Part shown: one piece after another, positions 34,635-43,196 of the stretch
How positions within the stretch are numbered: position 1 is the first letter of the stretch
How the letters are laid out: each line of letters opens with the position of its first letter
Assembly: GCA_902778245.1 (NCBI GenBank)
Contig: CACYXH010000042.1
Coordinates: forward strand, 1 to 54,192
Source: an uncultured Lachnospiraceae bacterium
GTDB lineage: Bacteria; Bacillota; Clostridia; Lachnospirales; Lachnospiraceae
Reading direction: 5' to 3'
DNA: 54,192 bases
Notes under the pieces: generated by a model
Told to the model about the DNA's origin: nothing
Seen by the model: only the letters and a program-made list of their open reading frames with translations
Database searches by the model: none
Made by a program: the position numbers and the translations under genes

Positions 34635-34781
34635 CTATTTTTTCTTCTGTTTTTCTTCCTTCAGCATTTCTTTCAGAATATCCGTCACATCCGTCAGATC
34701 CCGGCTGTAAATAGCATCCTCCGCCTCATTCACATCCATGCTGGGATGAAACTTTTTCAGTTCTTCCTCATAATTGATCAT
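34635..34781 (-). CDS. Small acidic/charged protein, 48 aa
   Basis: Not recognised. It reads MINYEEELKKFHPSMDVNEA, then a charged helical stretch ending EEKQKKK. No membrane segment. GGGGAG stands 8 bases before ATG. It lies between the folC remnant (55 bases upstream) and the TPR gene (8 bases downstream), so it is in the same operon. The clear ribosome site and tight spacing support a real gene. It could be an adaptor of the TPR protein. Confidence 0.6.
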   Translation of the reverse strand: MINYEEELKKFHPSMDVNEAEDAIYSRDLTDVTDILKEMLKEEKQKKK

Positions 34782-34836
34782 CTATACTCTCCCCTTTTCC
34801 ACTGTACTGCAGATTATTATTCTTTTGTGCGTGCAT

Positions 34837-36016
34837 TCAGTGCTGATGCACAGTCTGCTCACTGATCATTGCCTTGATCTCCCCGATCAGATAGAGGGAG
34901 CCTGCGCAGAACAGCATACCGTCCTCTCTCTGCTCCATGGCTGTGTCAAACGCATCCCTCACATCCGCTTTCGCGGTCACCGGCGCGTCTGTATACCTGC
35001 GAAATATTTCCGCCAACTTACCGGCTTCCACTTTTCGGTTACCCTCAATCTCAGTTACCACAATATAAGAAAAATCGGCTCCCTGACAGATTTCCCGTAT
35101 CATCTGATCAAAATCTTTTTCCGCAACCGCTGAGAACAGCAAAGAGACTTTCTTCGTTTTCTGCACACTGCGCACTGTTTTCAGGAATTCCTCGATACCG
35201 GCGGCGTTGTGGGCGCCGTCCAGAACGACTCCCGGCAGTATCGTCTCCATGCGGCCGCTCCAACGGGTGTGTTCTATCCCTTCCAGCACCACCCGGTCAG
35301 ATATCTGTTTCTGAGGATCCAGTATCCGAATAGCCATCATGGCAAGGGAACTGTTTACAATCTGATATTCCGCCGGATACGGAATCCGCACAGTTTTGTA
35401 ATCATAATACCTGTTATTCAGCACAAAATCAATGCTTTTATCCGTCCAATCCAGAATTTCGCACATTTCCCCGTAAAACGGATAGGCCGGAGCATGCATC
35501 TCTTTTGCCCTATCAACGATAACTTTTTCCACCGAACGGTTTCGTCCGTCATAGATAACCGGAACGCCCTCTTTGATGATGCCGGCCTTCTCCCAGGCAA
35601 TCTGCTCCACGGTATCTCCCAGATATTCCGTGTGGTCCAGGCTGATGGAGGTGATTACCGCAGCCACAGGATGAGCCACCGTATTAGTGGCGTCCAGCCG
35701 TCCTCCCAGACCAGTCTCCATCACCAGATACTCCACCTTTTCTCTGGCGAAGATCACCATACCTACGGCAAATAGTATTTCAAAGTAAGTCGGATGATAG
35801 AAACCGTCCCGAACCATCACGTCTATAATTGTTTTTACCTGCTCAAAGGCTTCCAGAAACACCTGATCCGATACCTCTTCCTGATTGATCTGAAAGCGCT
35901 CATTGATCTTAACCAGATGGGGAGAGATAAAAAGGCCTGTCCGCTTCCCGGCCTTTATTCTTGGTCGTAAATTTCGGTACTTCCGATATGTAATTTACTG
36001 CTTCTTCGTAGTTCAA
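34837..36016 (-). pseudogene. folC: Folylpolyglutamate/dihydrofolate synthase gene with internal deletion of the P-loop
   Basis: A TTG at 36016 with GAGG upstream starts LNYEEAVNYISEVPKFTTKN, the normal FolC N-terminus. Directly after, at about 35957-35962, the sequence continues in another frame as KAGKRTGLFISPHLVKI, then NERFQINQEEVSDQVFLEAF and the rest of FolC to 34837 (ETGLGGRLDATN, SLDHTEYLG, VLDGAHN). Some 40-45 residues that carry the ATP-binding GTNGKGS loop are missing, and the frame is shifted. A product begun at the GTG at 35862 (341 aa) would lack the P-loop and could not use ATP normally. This is a deletion of ~130 bases, not a single-base error. Confidence 0.8.
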
Positions 36017-36087
36017 TGGCTTGTCCTCTTTTGTTGGATTTTTGCAGCCACCAGATATACTGTACTGGCAGACATTACACAGTAAAT

Positions 36088-36115
36088 ATAATACCGCTTT
36101 TAGGCAAAGTTGCAA
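36088..36115 (-). promoter_or_regulatory. Promoter of the folC remnant operon
   Basis: TTGCAA (36115-36110), 16 bases, TATTAT (36093-36088) on the minus strand. It is likely still active, driving the 48-aa and TPR genes. Confidence 0.4.
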
Positions 36116-36156
36116 GCAAAATTTTTCGCAAGATTCGGCATATAAATCTATTCTAT

Positions 36157-36185
36157 TTGCAAGAAACCGCAATATATCTTATAGT
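36157..36185 (+). promoter_or_regulatory. Promoter of the polysaccharide deacetylase gene
   Basis: TTGCAA (36157-36162), 17 bases, TATAGT (36180-36185), about 30 bases before the ATG at 36216. Confidence 0.45.
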
Positions 36186-36215
36186 AAGGAAGTTTTCGCA
36201 AAGGACGGACATCAG

Positions 36216-37013
36216 ATGACAGAAAAGAAACCGGAAAGACAGATACCGGAGAGCCTGATCTTTCATCTTCGGGGCGCGAGCGTGGTAATGCTCTGCGCCC
36301 TGCTGTTTCTGGCAGGCTCTTACTATACCAAAGATCAGATGGTAGCCGTCAGCAATATGCAGGCTGCAAAAGAACTGCCTGTCTACTGTGTGCAGACGGA
36401 AAAGCCCCAGGTAGCGCTCACTTTCGATGCTGCCTGGGGAAATGAAGATACCGGGAAACTGCTGGATATTTTAGCTGCCCACAATGTAAAAGCCACATTT
36501 TTCATGACTGGTGGATGGGTTGACAGCTACCCGGAGGATGTAAAACGTATCGCGGCCGCCGGGCACGATCTGGGCAACCACAGTGAAAATCACAAAAATA
36601 TGAGTCAGCTTTCCGCGGCGCAGCAAAAAAAAGAGATTATGTCGGTACACGATAAGGTGAAAGCCCTCACCGGTATCGACATGAATCTCTTCCGGCCGCC
36701 TTATGGCGACTACAATACCCTGTTAATACAAACCGCAAAGTCCTGCGGCTATCTGCCCATTCAATGGGATGTAGATTCCCTGGACTGGAAGAATTACGGC
36801 GTAGATTCTATCATACAGACCATTACAGAAAATCCGCATCTGGGCAATGGTTCCATCATTTTGATGCACAATGGAGCCAAGTACACCGCCCAGGCGCTGG
36901 ATGCAATAATCACAAAGCTACAGCAAGCCGGCTATGAGCTGGTGCCCCTCTCCCAGCTGGTGTACCGGGAAAATTATCACATCGACCATGAGGGACGTCA
37001 GATATCAAACTGA
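36216..37013 (+). CDS. Polysaccharide deacetylase (CE4, PdaB-like), membrane-anchored
   Basis: 265 aa from the ATG at 36216 (AAGGA 10 bases upstream). A membrane helix at ~21-40 anchors an outside NodB domain: motif 1 VALTFDAAWGNEDT, metal histidines in GNHSENHKNM, RPPYGDYN, WDVDSLDWKNYG and ILMHNGAKYT. The enzyme removes N-acetyl groups from peptidoglycan or another amino-sugar polymer. The TFD-AAWGNED form of motif 1 is that of the PdaB/sporulation group. The gene's 3' end overlaps the convergent ABC transporter gene by 16 bases. Confidence 0.88.
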   Translation: MTEKKPERQIPESLIFHLRGASVVMLCALLFLAGSYYTKDQMVAVSNMQAAKELPVYCVQTEKPQVALTFDAAWGNEDTGKLLDILAAHNVKATFFMTGGWVDSYPEDVKRIAAAGHDLGNHSENHKNMSQLSAAQQKKEIMSVHDKVKALTGIDMNLFRPPYGDYNTLLIQTAKSCGYLPIQWDVDSLDWKNYGVDSIIQTITENPHLGNGSIILMHNGAKYTAQALDAIITKLQQAGYELVPLSQLVYRENYHIDHEGRQISN

Positions 37014-38776
37014 CTCTGATAAAGCGCGTAGTACGCTCCTTTCTTTGCCATTAACTGCTCATGATTTCCATCCTCCAGAATGCCTTTCCCATCGATCACA
37101 AAAATGCGGTCGGCATTCCGGATGGTGGAAAGCCGGTGAGCCACCACAAAGGAGGTTCTGTTTTCCAGCAAATGCCGGATCCCCTCCTGCACCAGGATTT
37201 CTGTGTGGGTATCAATGCTGGAAGTGGCTTCGTCCAGGATCAGGATGCGCGGATCAGAGATCATGGTGCGGGCAAACGCTAAAAGCTGTCTCTGCCCGAT
37301 GGAGAGCTGGGCTCCCCGCTCGCTGATCTGTGTATCATACCCTTTCTCCAGCTTCATAATAAAGTCATGGGCATTCACCGCCTTGGCAGCGGCGATCATC
37401 TCCTCCTCCGTAGCGCCTGATCTTCCATAGCAGATATTCTCCCGAATGGTTCCGGTAAAGAGAAAGTTTTCCTGGGTCATGACGCCCATCTGCCTTCTCA
37501 GGCTCTTCATGGTCACCTCATGGATCTCGTGATCATCAATAAATATCTTTCCCGCCGTCACATCATAGAAACGGCTGATGAGGTTCACAATGGTGGTCTT
37601 TCCCGCTCCGGTAGGCCCTACCAGGGCGATGGTCTGTCCCGGCTCCACTGTGAAGCTTACCTGCTCCAGCACATTGCGTTCCGGCTCATCGCGGTAGGCA
37701 AAGGTGACATTTTCAAAACAAACTTCTCCCTGAACCGGAGGGAGCTCCTTCGCGTCCGGGCGGTCCGTAATATCTGCTGCGGTATCCATGATATCAAAGA
37801 TCCGCTCTGCCGCGGAGAGATTTGTCACCAGTTTATTATAGAAGTTGGCCAGGTTCCGGATGGGATTCCAGAACATGCCCAGGTAGGTGGAAAAGGCCAG
37901 AAAAGTCCCTACGCCAACCTCATCCACTCCCACGATCTTGATGCCGATGAAATAGAGCAGGAACGCTCCCATCCCCCACGTGATATCCACCAGTGGGCCA
38001 AAGCAGTCCGCCAGCCGTACTGCGTCCACAAATGCCTGCCGATGTTCATCCGCCAGCAGATAAAAATCTTCTCTGGTCTCTTCCTCCGCCGCAAAGCTCT
38101 GAATCACCTGAATTCCCGCCATATCTTCATGGACAAAGGCGTTCAGATTGGAAGATTTCTTTCGGAACAGCTGCCATCTCTTGTGGGAAATCGTCATGAT
38201 CGCAAACAATCCTGCTGCCAGGAAGGGCAGGGTAATCAGGGCGGACAGCGCCAGGCGGGCATTTTTTACCACCATGATCACGGCCACTCCCACCACGGTG
38301 ACAAATTCCGGTACCAACTGAGTAATACTGTCCGAGAGCAGTTCTTTCAAAGAGTTTACATCCCCGATGACTCTTGCCAGGATTTTTCCGGTAGGTCTGC
38401 TGTCAAAGAAATGAAAGCTCAGGGTCTGAATATGCGCATACAGTTCTTCCCGGATCGTGAGCAGCACCTGGTTCGTGACTCTGGCCATCAGAATAGTCTG
38501 TACCCTGGTTCCCAGCATAAAGGCCAGGTAAGCTGCCAGTACCACAGTTCCCAGCATAAGCAGCCGCTTCCAGTCTCCGTTTGCCACATGTACATCGATC
38601 GCCCGCTCAATAAAAAGCGGGGAGATCAGACTGATGGACACGGTCAGAGCCAGCAGCAAGGTCACCAGGAGAAGCTGCTTTTTATAGGCAAACAGATAGC
38701 GGTAAAGCCGCTTCAGCGTCTGCTTTTTTGACACTTCCTGCTGTATCTCATCCTGCCTTATAGAATTTACTGACAT
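36998..38776 (-). CDS. ABC exporter half-transporter, BmrD-like (catalytic Walker B, degenerate signature)
   Basis: 592 aa from the ATG at 38776 (GGAGAGGAG upstream; a longer open frame to 38842 lies within the previous gene). Six membrane helices (~35-305) precede the ATPase domain with Walker A GPTGAGKT (387-394), signature LSIGQ (491-495, non-canonical), and ILILDEATSS with catalytic Glu516. It overlaps the preceding ABC gene by 10 bases. The two make a heterodimer with one consensus ATP site: this subunit's Walker motifs plus the partner's LSGGQ. By analogy with BmrCD it exports drugs or peptides. Confidence 0.9.
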   Translation of the reverse strand: MSVNSIRQDEIQQEVSKKQTLKRLYRYLFAYKKQLLLVTLLLALTVSISLISPLFIERAIDVHVANGDWKRLLMLGTVVLAAYLAFMLGTRVQTILMARVTNQVLLTIREELYAHIQTLSFHFFDSRPTGKILARVIGDVNSLKELLSDSITQLVPEFVTVVGVAVIMVVKNARLALSALITLPFLAAGLFAIMTISHKRWQLFRKKSSNLNAFVHEDMAGIQVIQSFAAEEETREDFYLLADEHRQAFVDAVRLADCFGPLVDITWGMGAFLLYFIGIKIVGVDEVGVGTFLAFSTYLGMFWNPIRNLANFYNKLVTNLSAAERIFDIMDTAADITDRPDAKELPPVQGEVCFENVTFAYRDEPERNVLEQVSFTVEPGQTIALVGPTGAGKTTIVNLISRFYDVTAGKIFIDDHEIHEVTMKSLRRQMGVMTQENFLFTGTIRENICYGRSGATEEEMIAAAKAVNAHDFIMKLEKGYDTQISERGAQLSIGQRQLLAFARTMISDPRILILDEATSSIDTHTEILVQEGIRHLLENRTSFVVAHRLSTIRNADRIFVIDGKGILEDGNHEQLMAKKGAYYALYQSQFDI

Positions 38777-40527
38777 AACTGCGGCTCCTCTCCTGATATC
38801 GGCCGCTCCTGGTCTGCCGCTTCCTCCCCGTACTGCACACACCAGGTCCGGTAATACTGGCCCTTCCTGCGCATCAGCTCTTCATGGGTTCCCCGCTCCA
38901 GCACTTTTCCGTTCTCCAGGATCAGAATCTCGTCCGCATCCCGAACCGCGGATATCCGGTGCCCGATAATAATTTTCGATATATGTTCTACCTTTTTCAG
39001 ATCCGACTGGATCTGTCTCTCTGTCTCCATGTCCAGGGCAGATGTGGAATCATCCAATATCAAAATCGGTGCTTTTTTCGCCATAGCCCTGGCAATGCTG
39101 ATACGCTGTTTTTGTCCGCCCGACAGACCGACACCGCGCTCTCCGATCAGCGTTTCCTCCTGTTCACTGAGCTGACTGACAAACCCAAAGGCATCCGCCT
39201 GTTTCAGCGCCCAGCGCACTGTCTCCCGCATCATCCGGCGCTTCTGCCCCATGCGCACATTCTGGTTCACTGTGTCCGAAAACAGGAACACATCCTGGAA
39301 AACCACCGCCATGGAAGAGCGAAGGCTGGTCAAAGAAAGCGTTTTCAGATCGATATTGTCCAGCAGAATATGCCCTTCTGTGGGGTCATAAAAACGCTGT
39401 GCCAGACTTACCAGCATACTCTTACCCGCGCCGGTCATACCCATGATCCCCAGGGTTTTTCCCGGCTGCAGATCAAAGGATACGTTTTCCAAAATCTGCT
39501 GGCCATCCAGCTTAAGGCTTACATTGTCAAAAGTCAGCCTTCCCTGGATTTCCTTCGGCACCAGAGCACTTTCCTGGTTTTTGATCACCGGTTTCTCTCC
39601 CATAATCTTTTGGATCTTTTTCCAGGAAGCCGCGGCCGAGGCAATATCGTTGCTGAGCCATCCGATGATCTCCATGGGCCAGATAATATTGTTAGCATAC
39701 TCAGAGAATGCCCCCAGCGTTCCCAGAGTCATATTCCCGCGGATCACCAGCAGCCCTCCGGCGATCACTACTGCCAAAAGCAGCACTTTCCCCAAAAAGG
39801 AGATCAGCGGCTGATAAGACGCCACCAGATGCGCCTGCTCCATGTTCAGATCATAAAATCTTCGGTTCCGTTTTTTGAACTTGTTCAACTCAAATTCTTC
39901 TTTGGCAAAGGCTTTTACCGTGCGTACTCCTGCCAGATTCTCTTCCGCCACAGTGTTCAGCGCTGCTGTCTCGTCACTGATCTCTTCATACACTGCGCCA
40001 AGGCGCTTTTCCATGCGAAGCGCCAGGAAGCCAATCACCGGCAGTATCACCAGCGGCACCAGAGTCAGCACCGGACTAAGCCGCAGCATACAGACGATCA
40101 CCAGTACCGTGTGGATAGCTGCCTCCACCGCCAACATACCGATAAACCCGATGGCGGAACAGACTTTCTCCACATCATCCTTGATCCTGGTCATCAGCTC
40201 TCCGGTATTATGCCTGTGAAAGAAATCCACGGACAGCGTCTGTACATGATCGAACACATCCTTGCGCATCCGGTTGGCTGCCGTCGTGCCGATCCAGTCA
40301 AAGGTAAATTCTTTCACATACCCAAGCACCGCTCTGCCAAATCCAATGCCCAGCAGTCCCATCAACAGCGACATCAGAATCTGCGTCCTTCCGTCCAGGA
40401 TCACATCATCAATGATCCTCCTGGTGAGAAACGGCGACATCAGATCCAGCGCAATGGCCAACAGCATGCAGATGCTTCCCAGCAGATAATGGTATTTAAA
40501 TTTTTTCAGGTAATTCTTTAACTTCAA
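38767..40527 (-). CDS. ABC exporter half-transporter, BmrC-like (degenerate Walker B)
   Basis: 586 aa, almost the same length as BmrC/YheI of Bacillus. The membrane domain spans ~15-300; the ATPase domain has Walker A GMTGAGKS (363-370), signature LSGGQ (468-472), and ILILDDSTSALD with Asp493 in place of the catalytic Glu. The switch His is 523. This is the subunit with the degenerate catalytic residue in heterodimeric exporters. The start is a TTG with GGGGGA 7 bases upstream; a tiny out-of-frame ATG-AAA-ACT-TGA overlaps that TTG. A leader peptide and a strong hairpin lie upstream. Confidence 0.9.
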   Translation of the reverse strand: MKLKNYLKKFKYHYLLGSICMLLAIALDLMSPFLTRRIIDDVILDGRTQILMSLLMGLLGIGFGRAVLGYVKEFTFDWIGTTAANRMRKDVFDHVQTLSVDFFHRHNTGELMTRIKDDVEKVCSAIGFIGMLAVEAAIHTVLVIVCMLRLSPVLTLVPLVILPVIGFLALRMEKRLGAVYEEISDETAALNTVAEENLAGVRTVKAFAKEEFELNKFKKRNRRFYDLNMEQAHLVASYQPLISFLGKVLLLAVVIAGGLLVIRGNMTLGTLGAFSEYANNIIWPMEIIGWLSNDIASAAASWKKIQKIMGEKPVIKNQESALVPKEIQGRLTFDNVSLKLDGQQILENVSFDLQPGKTLGIMGMTGAGKSMLVSLAQRFYDPTEGHILLDNIDLKTLSLTSLRSSMAVVFQDVFLFSDTVNQNVRMGQKRRMMRETVRWALKQADAFGFVSQLSEQEETLIGERGVGLSGGQKQRISIARAMAKKAPILILDDSTSALDMETERQIQSDLKKVEHISKIIIGHRISAVRDADEILILENGKVLERGTHEELMRRKGQYYRTWCVQYGEEAADQERPISGEEPQLCQ

Positions 40528-40567
40528 GTTTTCATCCCCCGATATGTGTCACGCTTCCGGTGTACAA

Positions 40568-40607
40568 CGAAAGGGGACCGCGGTTAAAAAACCGCGGTCC
40601 CCTTTCG
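40568..40607 (-). terminator. Strong hairpin, putative attenuator before the ABC exporter
   Basis: Perfect 18-bp inverted repeat CGAAAGGGGACCGCGGTT / AACCGCGGTCCCCTTTCG with a TTTT loop (minus strand), 41 bases before the exporter start. The U-tract after it is short (CCCCTTTCGTTGT), so termination strength is uncertain. Its place between leader peptide and structural gene suggests transcription attenuation. Confidence 0.6.
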
Positions 40608-40614
40608 TAAACAT

Positions 40615-40637
40615 AATAGATTACAGCGCAATCTATT
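40615..40637 (-). promoter_or_regulatory. Hairpin overlapping the leader-peptide stop codon
   Basis: AATAGATT / AATCTATT with a 7-base loop. The 5' arm contains the TAG stop of the leader peptide, so a ribosome at the end of the leader would melt it. It may be an element of ribosome-dependent attenuation. Confidence 0.4.
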
Positions 40638-40743
40638 CATTGTCTGTCACGTATTTGCACCGGAGGCAGCCATTTTCCAACTTGTTTCGCACATATTCCG
40701 TTCTAATAGTTCTTCTCTTATCTGTTACATACAAATTTTTCAT
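40633..40743 (-). CDS. Leader peptide of the ABC exporter operon (36 aa)
   Basis: ATG at 40743 has an ideal AAAGGAGG 7 bases upstream. The peptide reads MKNLYVTDKRRTIRTEYV, then RNKLENGCLRCKYVTDNE. It is basic, with a near-repeat of YVTD at both ends and a CxxC pair. It is transcribed from a good promoter and followed by two hairpins and then the exporter pair. In Bacillus subtilis bmrB stands in the same place before bmrC-bmrD and controls them by ribosome-mediated attenuation. No sequence similarity to BmrB is claimed; the analogy is in layout. Confidence 0.65.
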   Translation of the reverse strand: MKNLYVTDKRRTIRTEYVRNKLENGCLRCKYVTDNE

Positions 40744-40777
40744 GTGACAACCTCCTTTCTCATTTGCATCTTTTACC

Positions 40778-40806
40778 AGAATACACATATACCTGGGAAA
40801 TGTCAA
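40778..40806 (-). promoter_or_regulatory. Promoter of the leader-ABC exporter operon
   Basis: TTGACA (40806-40801), 17 bases, TATTCT (40783-40778) on the minus strand, starting RNA near 40771, 28 bases before the leader peptide ATG. Confidence 0.65.
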
Positions 40807-40813
40807 TTCATTT

Positions 40814-42541
40814 TTATTTCTTTTTATTATATTTCACAATTGTCTGCACACCCTCGATGGCCAGCACCACTGCCAGGATCACCAGCAGGGAGCCGATGCC
40901 TGCGCGGGCCCAGCACCAGCCGGCTTCTGCCGCTTCCGGAGCCAGAGCGTTTTTCACGTTGGTAGTAATGGTCTGGATCAGAGATACCACAGTCACCACC
41001 AGCATGAATGCCATCGGGAATAGGAACATTTTATTGTCCTTGCCCACCTTGCCAAGCCATGCCGCTACTGCCAGAAGACCAAGAGCTGCCAGCAGCTGGT
41101 TTGCTGCTCCAAACAGAGCCCAGATCTTTGCGTAACCTGTCAGACCCAGAGCAATGCCCAGAACCACCGTGATGATGGTGGCAACATAAGGATTCGTCAG
41201 AAATCTCTTAAATCCGGAAGCATCTTTGTAAGTCTGTCCCGGCTCCAGCCAAAATTCCTGGAACATATAGCGGGCCAGACGGGTAGCCGTATCCAGAGAA
41301 GTCAGGCAGAATGCGGAAACTGCCAGGATCAGCATAGAATAGATCACATCTTCCGCTCCTGCCAGGAACGGAATCTTCGCGCACATTCTGGAGATACCGG
41401 TGGCAAATACTGCCGTAGGAGTTACAATGCCGCCCACATGATATTCTGACCAGATATATCCCACGGCACACAGTGAGATCACCGCCAGCGCGCACTCGAT
41501 CAGCATACCGCCGTAAGCGATGGGCTTTGCGTCTTTCTCCCTGTTCAGCTGTTTGGAAGTCGTTCCCGAGCTTACCAGGGAATGGAAGCCGGAGATCGCG
41601 CCGCAGGCGATGGTCACGAACAGAGCCGGAAACAGCGTTCCAAGGGAAACGCCGGAGCCTACCTCCGCCTTGTCCACAAAACCGGTAAATGCAGGGATAT
41701 CAATGTGCGGATGCGCACCGATAATACCTACCACCGCAACGATCATCATTCCATAAAGCAGGAAAGAGCTGAGATAATCTCTGGGCTGAAGAAGGATCCA
41801 TACCGGTGTAACAGAGGCGATGGCGATATAGATACCAACGATCACCATCCAGGTATTATAATTCAGATAAAGCGGATGCCATACATAGCCCAGGGCCATA
41901 CATCCAATGATAGCAGCCACACCAACAATAGTGGATACACCCAGGGATGCGTTTTTCCTGTAAACCAAAAAGCCAAAGGCAATGGCGATCACGATAAACA
42001 AAATTGAGATCATAGCTGTGCGGGCATTTGCCGCGCTGGCCGCCACATCCAGCACGTTTTCCTCGGTATAAGTAGCCTTGAACGTATTCGCCACAATGGA
42101 TGCGAATGCTGCCACCACCAGGATCAATGTCAGATAGGAAAACATAAGAAACAGCTTCTTTGCGCGGCTTCCGATACTGGACGCAATAATTTCACCGATA
42201 GACTGTCCCTTGTTGCGGACAGAGGCAAACAGTGCGCCAAAATCATGAACTGCTCCAAAGAAAATACCGCCGATCAAGACCCACAGCATGACCGGAACCC
42301 AGCCAAATACGGCTGCCTGAATCGGCCCGTTGATAGGACCTGCCCCTGCGATGGACGAGAAATGGTGTCCCATCAGCACCGGAGCCTTGGCCGGAACATA
42401 GTCCTGACCGTCTTCCAGAGTGTGTGCAGGAGTTTCCCCTCCCTCGCCAACACCCCATTTTTTCGCAAGCCAGCCACCGTAAAAAATATAGCCGCAGAGC
42501 AGGATGGCAATACCCACGATCAATAGTACTACTGCATTCAT
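40814..42541 (-). CDS. cstA: Carbon starvation protein CstA family transporter
   Basis: 575 aa with some 15-16 predicted membrane helices. Family marks are the N-terminal GYIFYGGWLAKKWGV, HHFSSIAGAGPINGPIQAA, and SLDTATRLARYMFQEFW late in the protein. CstA/BtsT proteins take up pyruvate or peptides under nutrient limitation. The start ATG overlaps the stop of the 174-aa gene upstream (ATGA), so they are translationally coupled. Its stop lies just 7 bases before the exporter promoter. Confidence 0.93.
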   Translation of the reverse strand: MNAVVLLIVGIAILLCGYIFYGGWLAKKWGVGEGGETPAHTLEDGQDYVPAKAPVLMGHHFSSIAGAGPINGPIQAAVFGWVPVMLWVLIGGIFFGAVHDFGALFASVRNKGQSIGEIIASSIGSRAKKLFLMFSYLTLILVVAAFASIVANTFKATYTEENVLDVAASAANARTAMISILFIVIAIAFGFLVYRKNASLGVSTIVGVAAIIGCMALGYVWHPLYLNYNTWMVIVGIYIAIASVTPVWILLQPRDYLSSFLLYGMMIVAVVGIIGAHPHIDIPAFTGFVDKAEVGSGVSLGTLFPALFVTIACGAISGFHSLVSSGTTSKQLNREKDAKPIAYGGMLIECALAVISLCAVGYIWSEYHVGGIVTPTAVFATGISRMCAKIPFLAGAEDVIYSMLILAVSAFCLTSLDTATRLARYMFQEFWLEPGQTYKDASGFKRFLTNPYVATIITVVLGIALGLTGYAKIWALFGAANQLLAALGLLAVAAWLGKVGKDNKMFLFPMAFMLVVTVVSLIQTITTNVKNALAPEAAEAGWCWARAGIGSLLVILAVVLAIEGVQTIVKYNKKK

Positions 42542-43062
42542 CTTTTCTTTCCTCCCTTTTTCTCATAAGAATTTTTCAGCATTTTCTTCATCTCCCGCCC
42601 GGCATGATTGGTCACGATACTGCCGTCTGTGCAGCTCAGCAAGGATGTGTGAAATTCCATCCACCCGTGCAGGGACAGCTTAAAATTCTTATAAATTCTG
42701 CACTTTTTCAGTGCCATTTCCGCCTCTTTTGTATATCCGTCGCAGAGAAAAAGAGCTGTGATGTAAGAATACATATGATTTGGTCCGGGCTCAATACTGG
42801 CCATTCCTTTCTCATAGGCATATTCCCTGCACTTCTCAAAAATCTCCTGCGTCAACTTTGGAACGGAAAACAGGTAGACGTATTCATTCGCGTCAGCGTC
42901 CCAAAGTTTCGCGGACTTCACCAGCACATACTTCTCTGAATGAACGTGAAAAGAACAGACTGCCCGCAAAGGGACTGTCTCCTCTTCTGCCCGCTCTACA
43001 TCAAAATAAGCGGAATATCCATTGATGATATGTTCCAGTATTTCTTCCCTGAATTCTGTCAT
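42538..43062 (-). CDS. Hypothetical protein coupled to CstA (174 aa)
   Basis: Not recognised by name. The protein is soluble, with MTEFREEILEHIINGYSAYF at the start, an FHVHSEKYVLVKSAKLWD segment, and a basic tail (KKMLKNSYEKKGGKKR). The ATG at 43062 is chosen because AGGAAGGA is 9 bases upstream; an ATG three codons earlier overlaps that site. It has two histidines and several cysteines but no clear catalytic motif. Overlap with cstA suggests it works with the transporter, perhaps as a regulator or accessory subunit. Confidence 0.75.
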   Translation of the reverse strand: MTEFREEILEHIINGYSAYFDVERAEEETVPLRAVCSFHVHSEKYVLVKSAKLWDADANEYVYLFSVPKLTQEIFEKCREYAYEKGMASIEPGPNHMYSYITALFLCDGYTKEAEMALKKCRIYKNFKLSLHGWMEFHTSLLSCTDGSIVTNHAGREMKKMLKNSYEKKGGKKR

Positions 43063-43170
43063 TTTTCCCATTCCTTCCTACAAGACAGGCTTCTACCATT
43101 TTATCAATAAAATCGACTTATCGCAACAAATTTTAATGTAAATTTAAGATATCTTTTCAAAATTTTATGG

Positions 43171-43186
43171 ACATTTTATAAAATGT
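43171..43186. repeat. 16-bp perfect palindrome upstream of the cstA operon
   Basis: ACATTTTATAAAATGT is fully self-complementary. It lies 110 bases before the upstream gene of the cstA operon, between that gene's AT-rich promoter region and the rpoD terminator. It looks like a dimeric repressor or activator site. Confidence 0.4.
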
Positions 43187-43196
43187 GCAAAAACAA

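Noticed and set aside
34837-35862. Intact short FolC starting at the GTG at 35862
   Set aside because: The sequence upstream continues FolC homology in the same frame (ISPHLVKINERF), so the GTG is internal, and the product would lack the P-loop.
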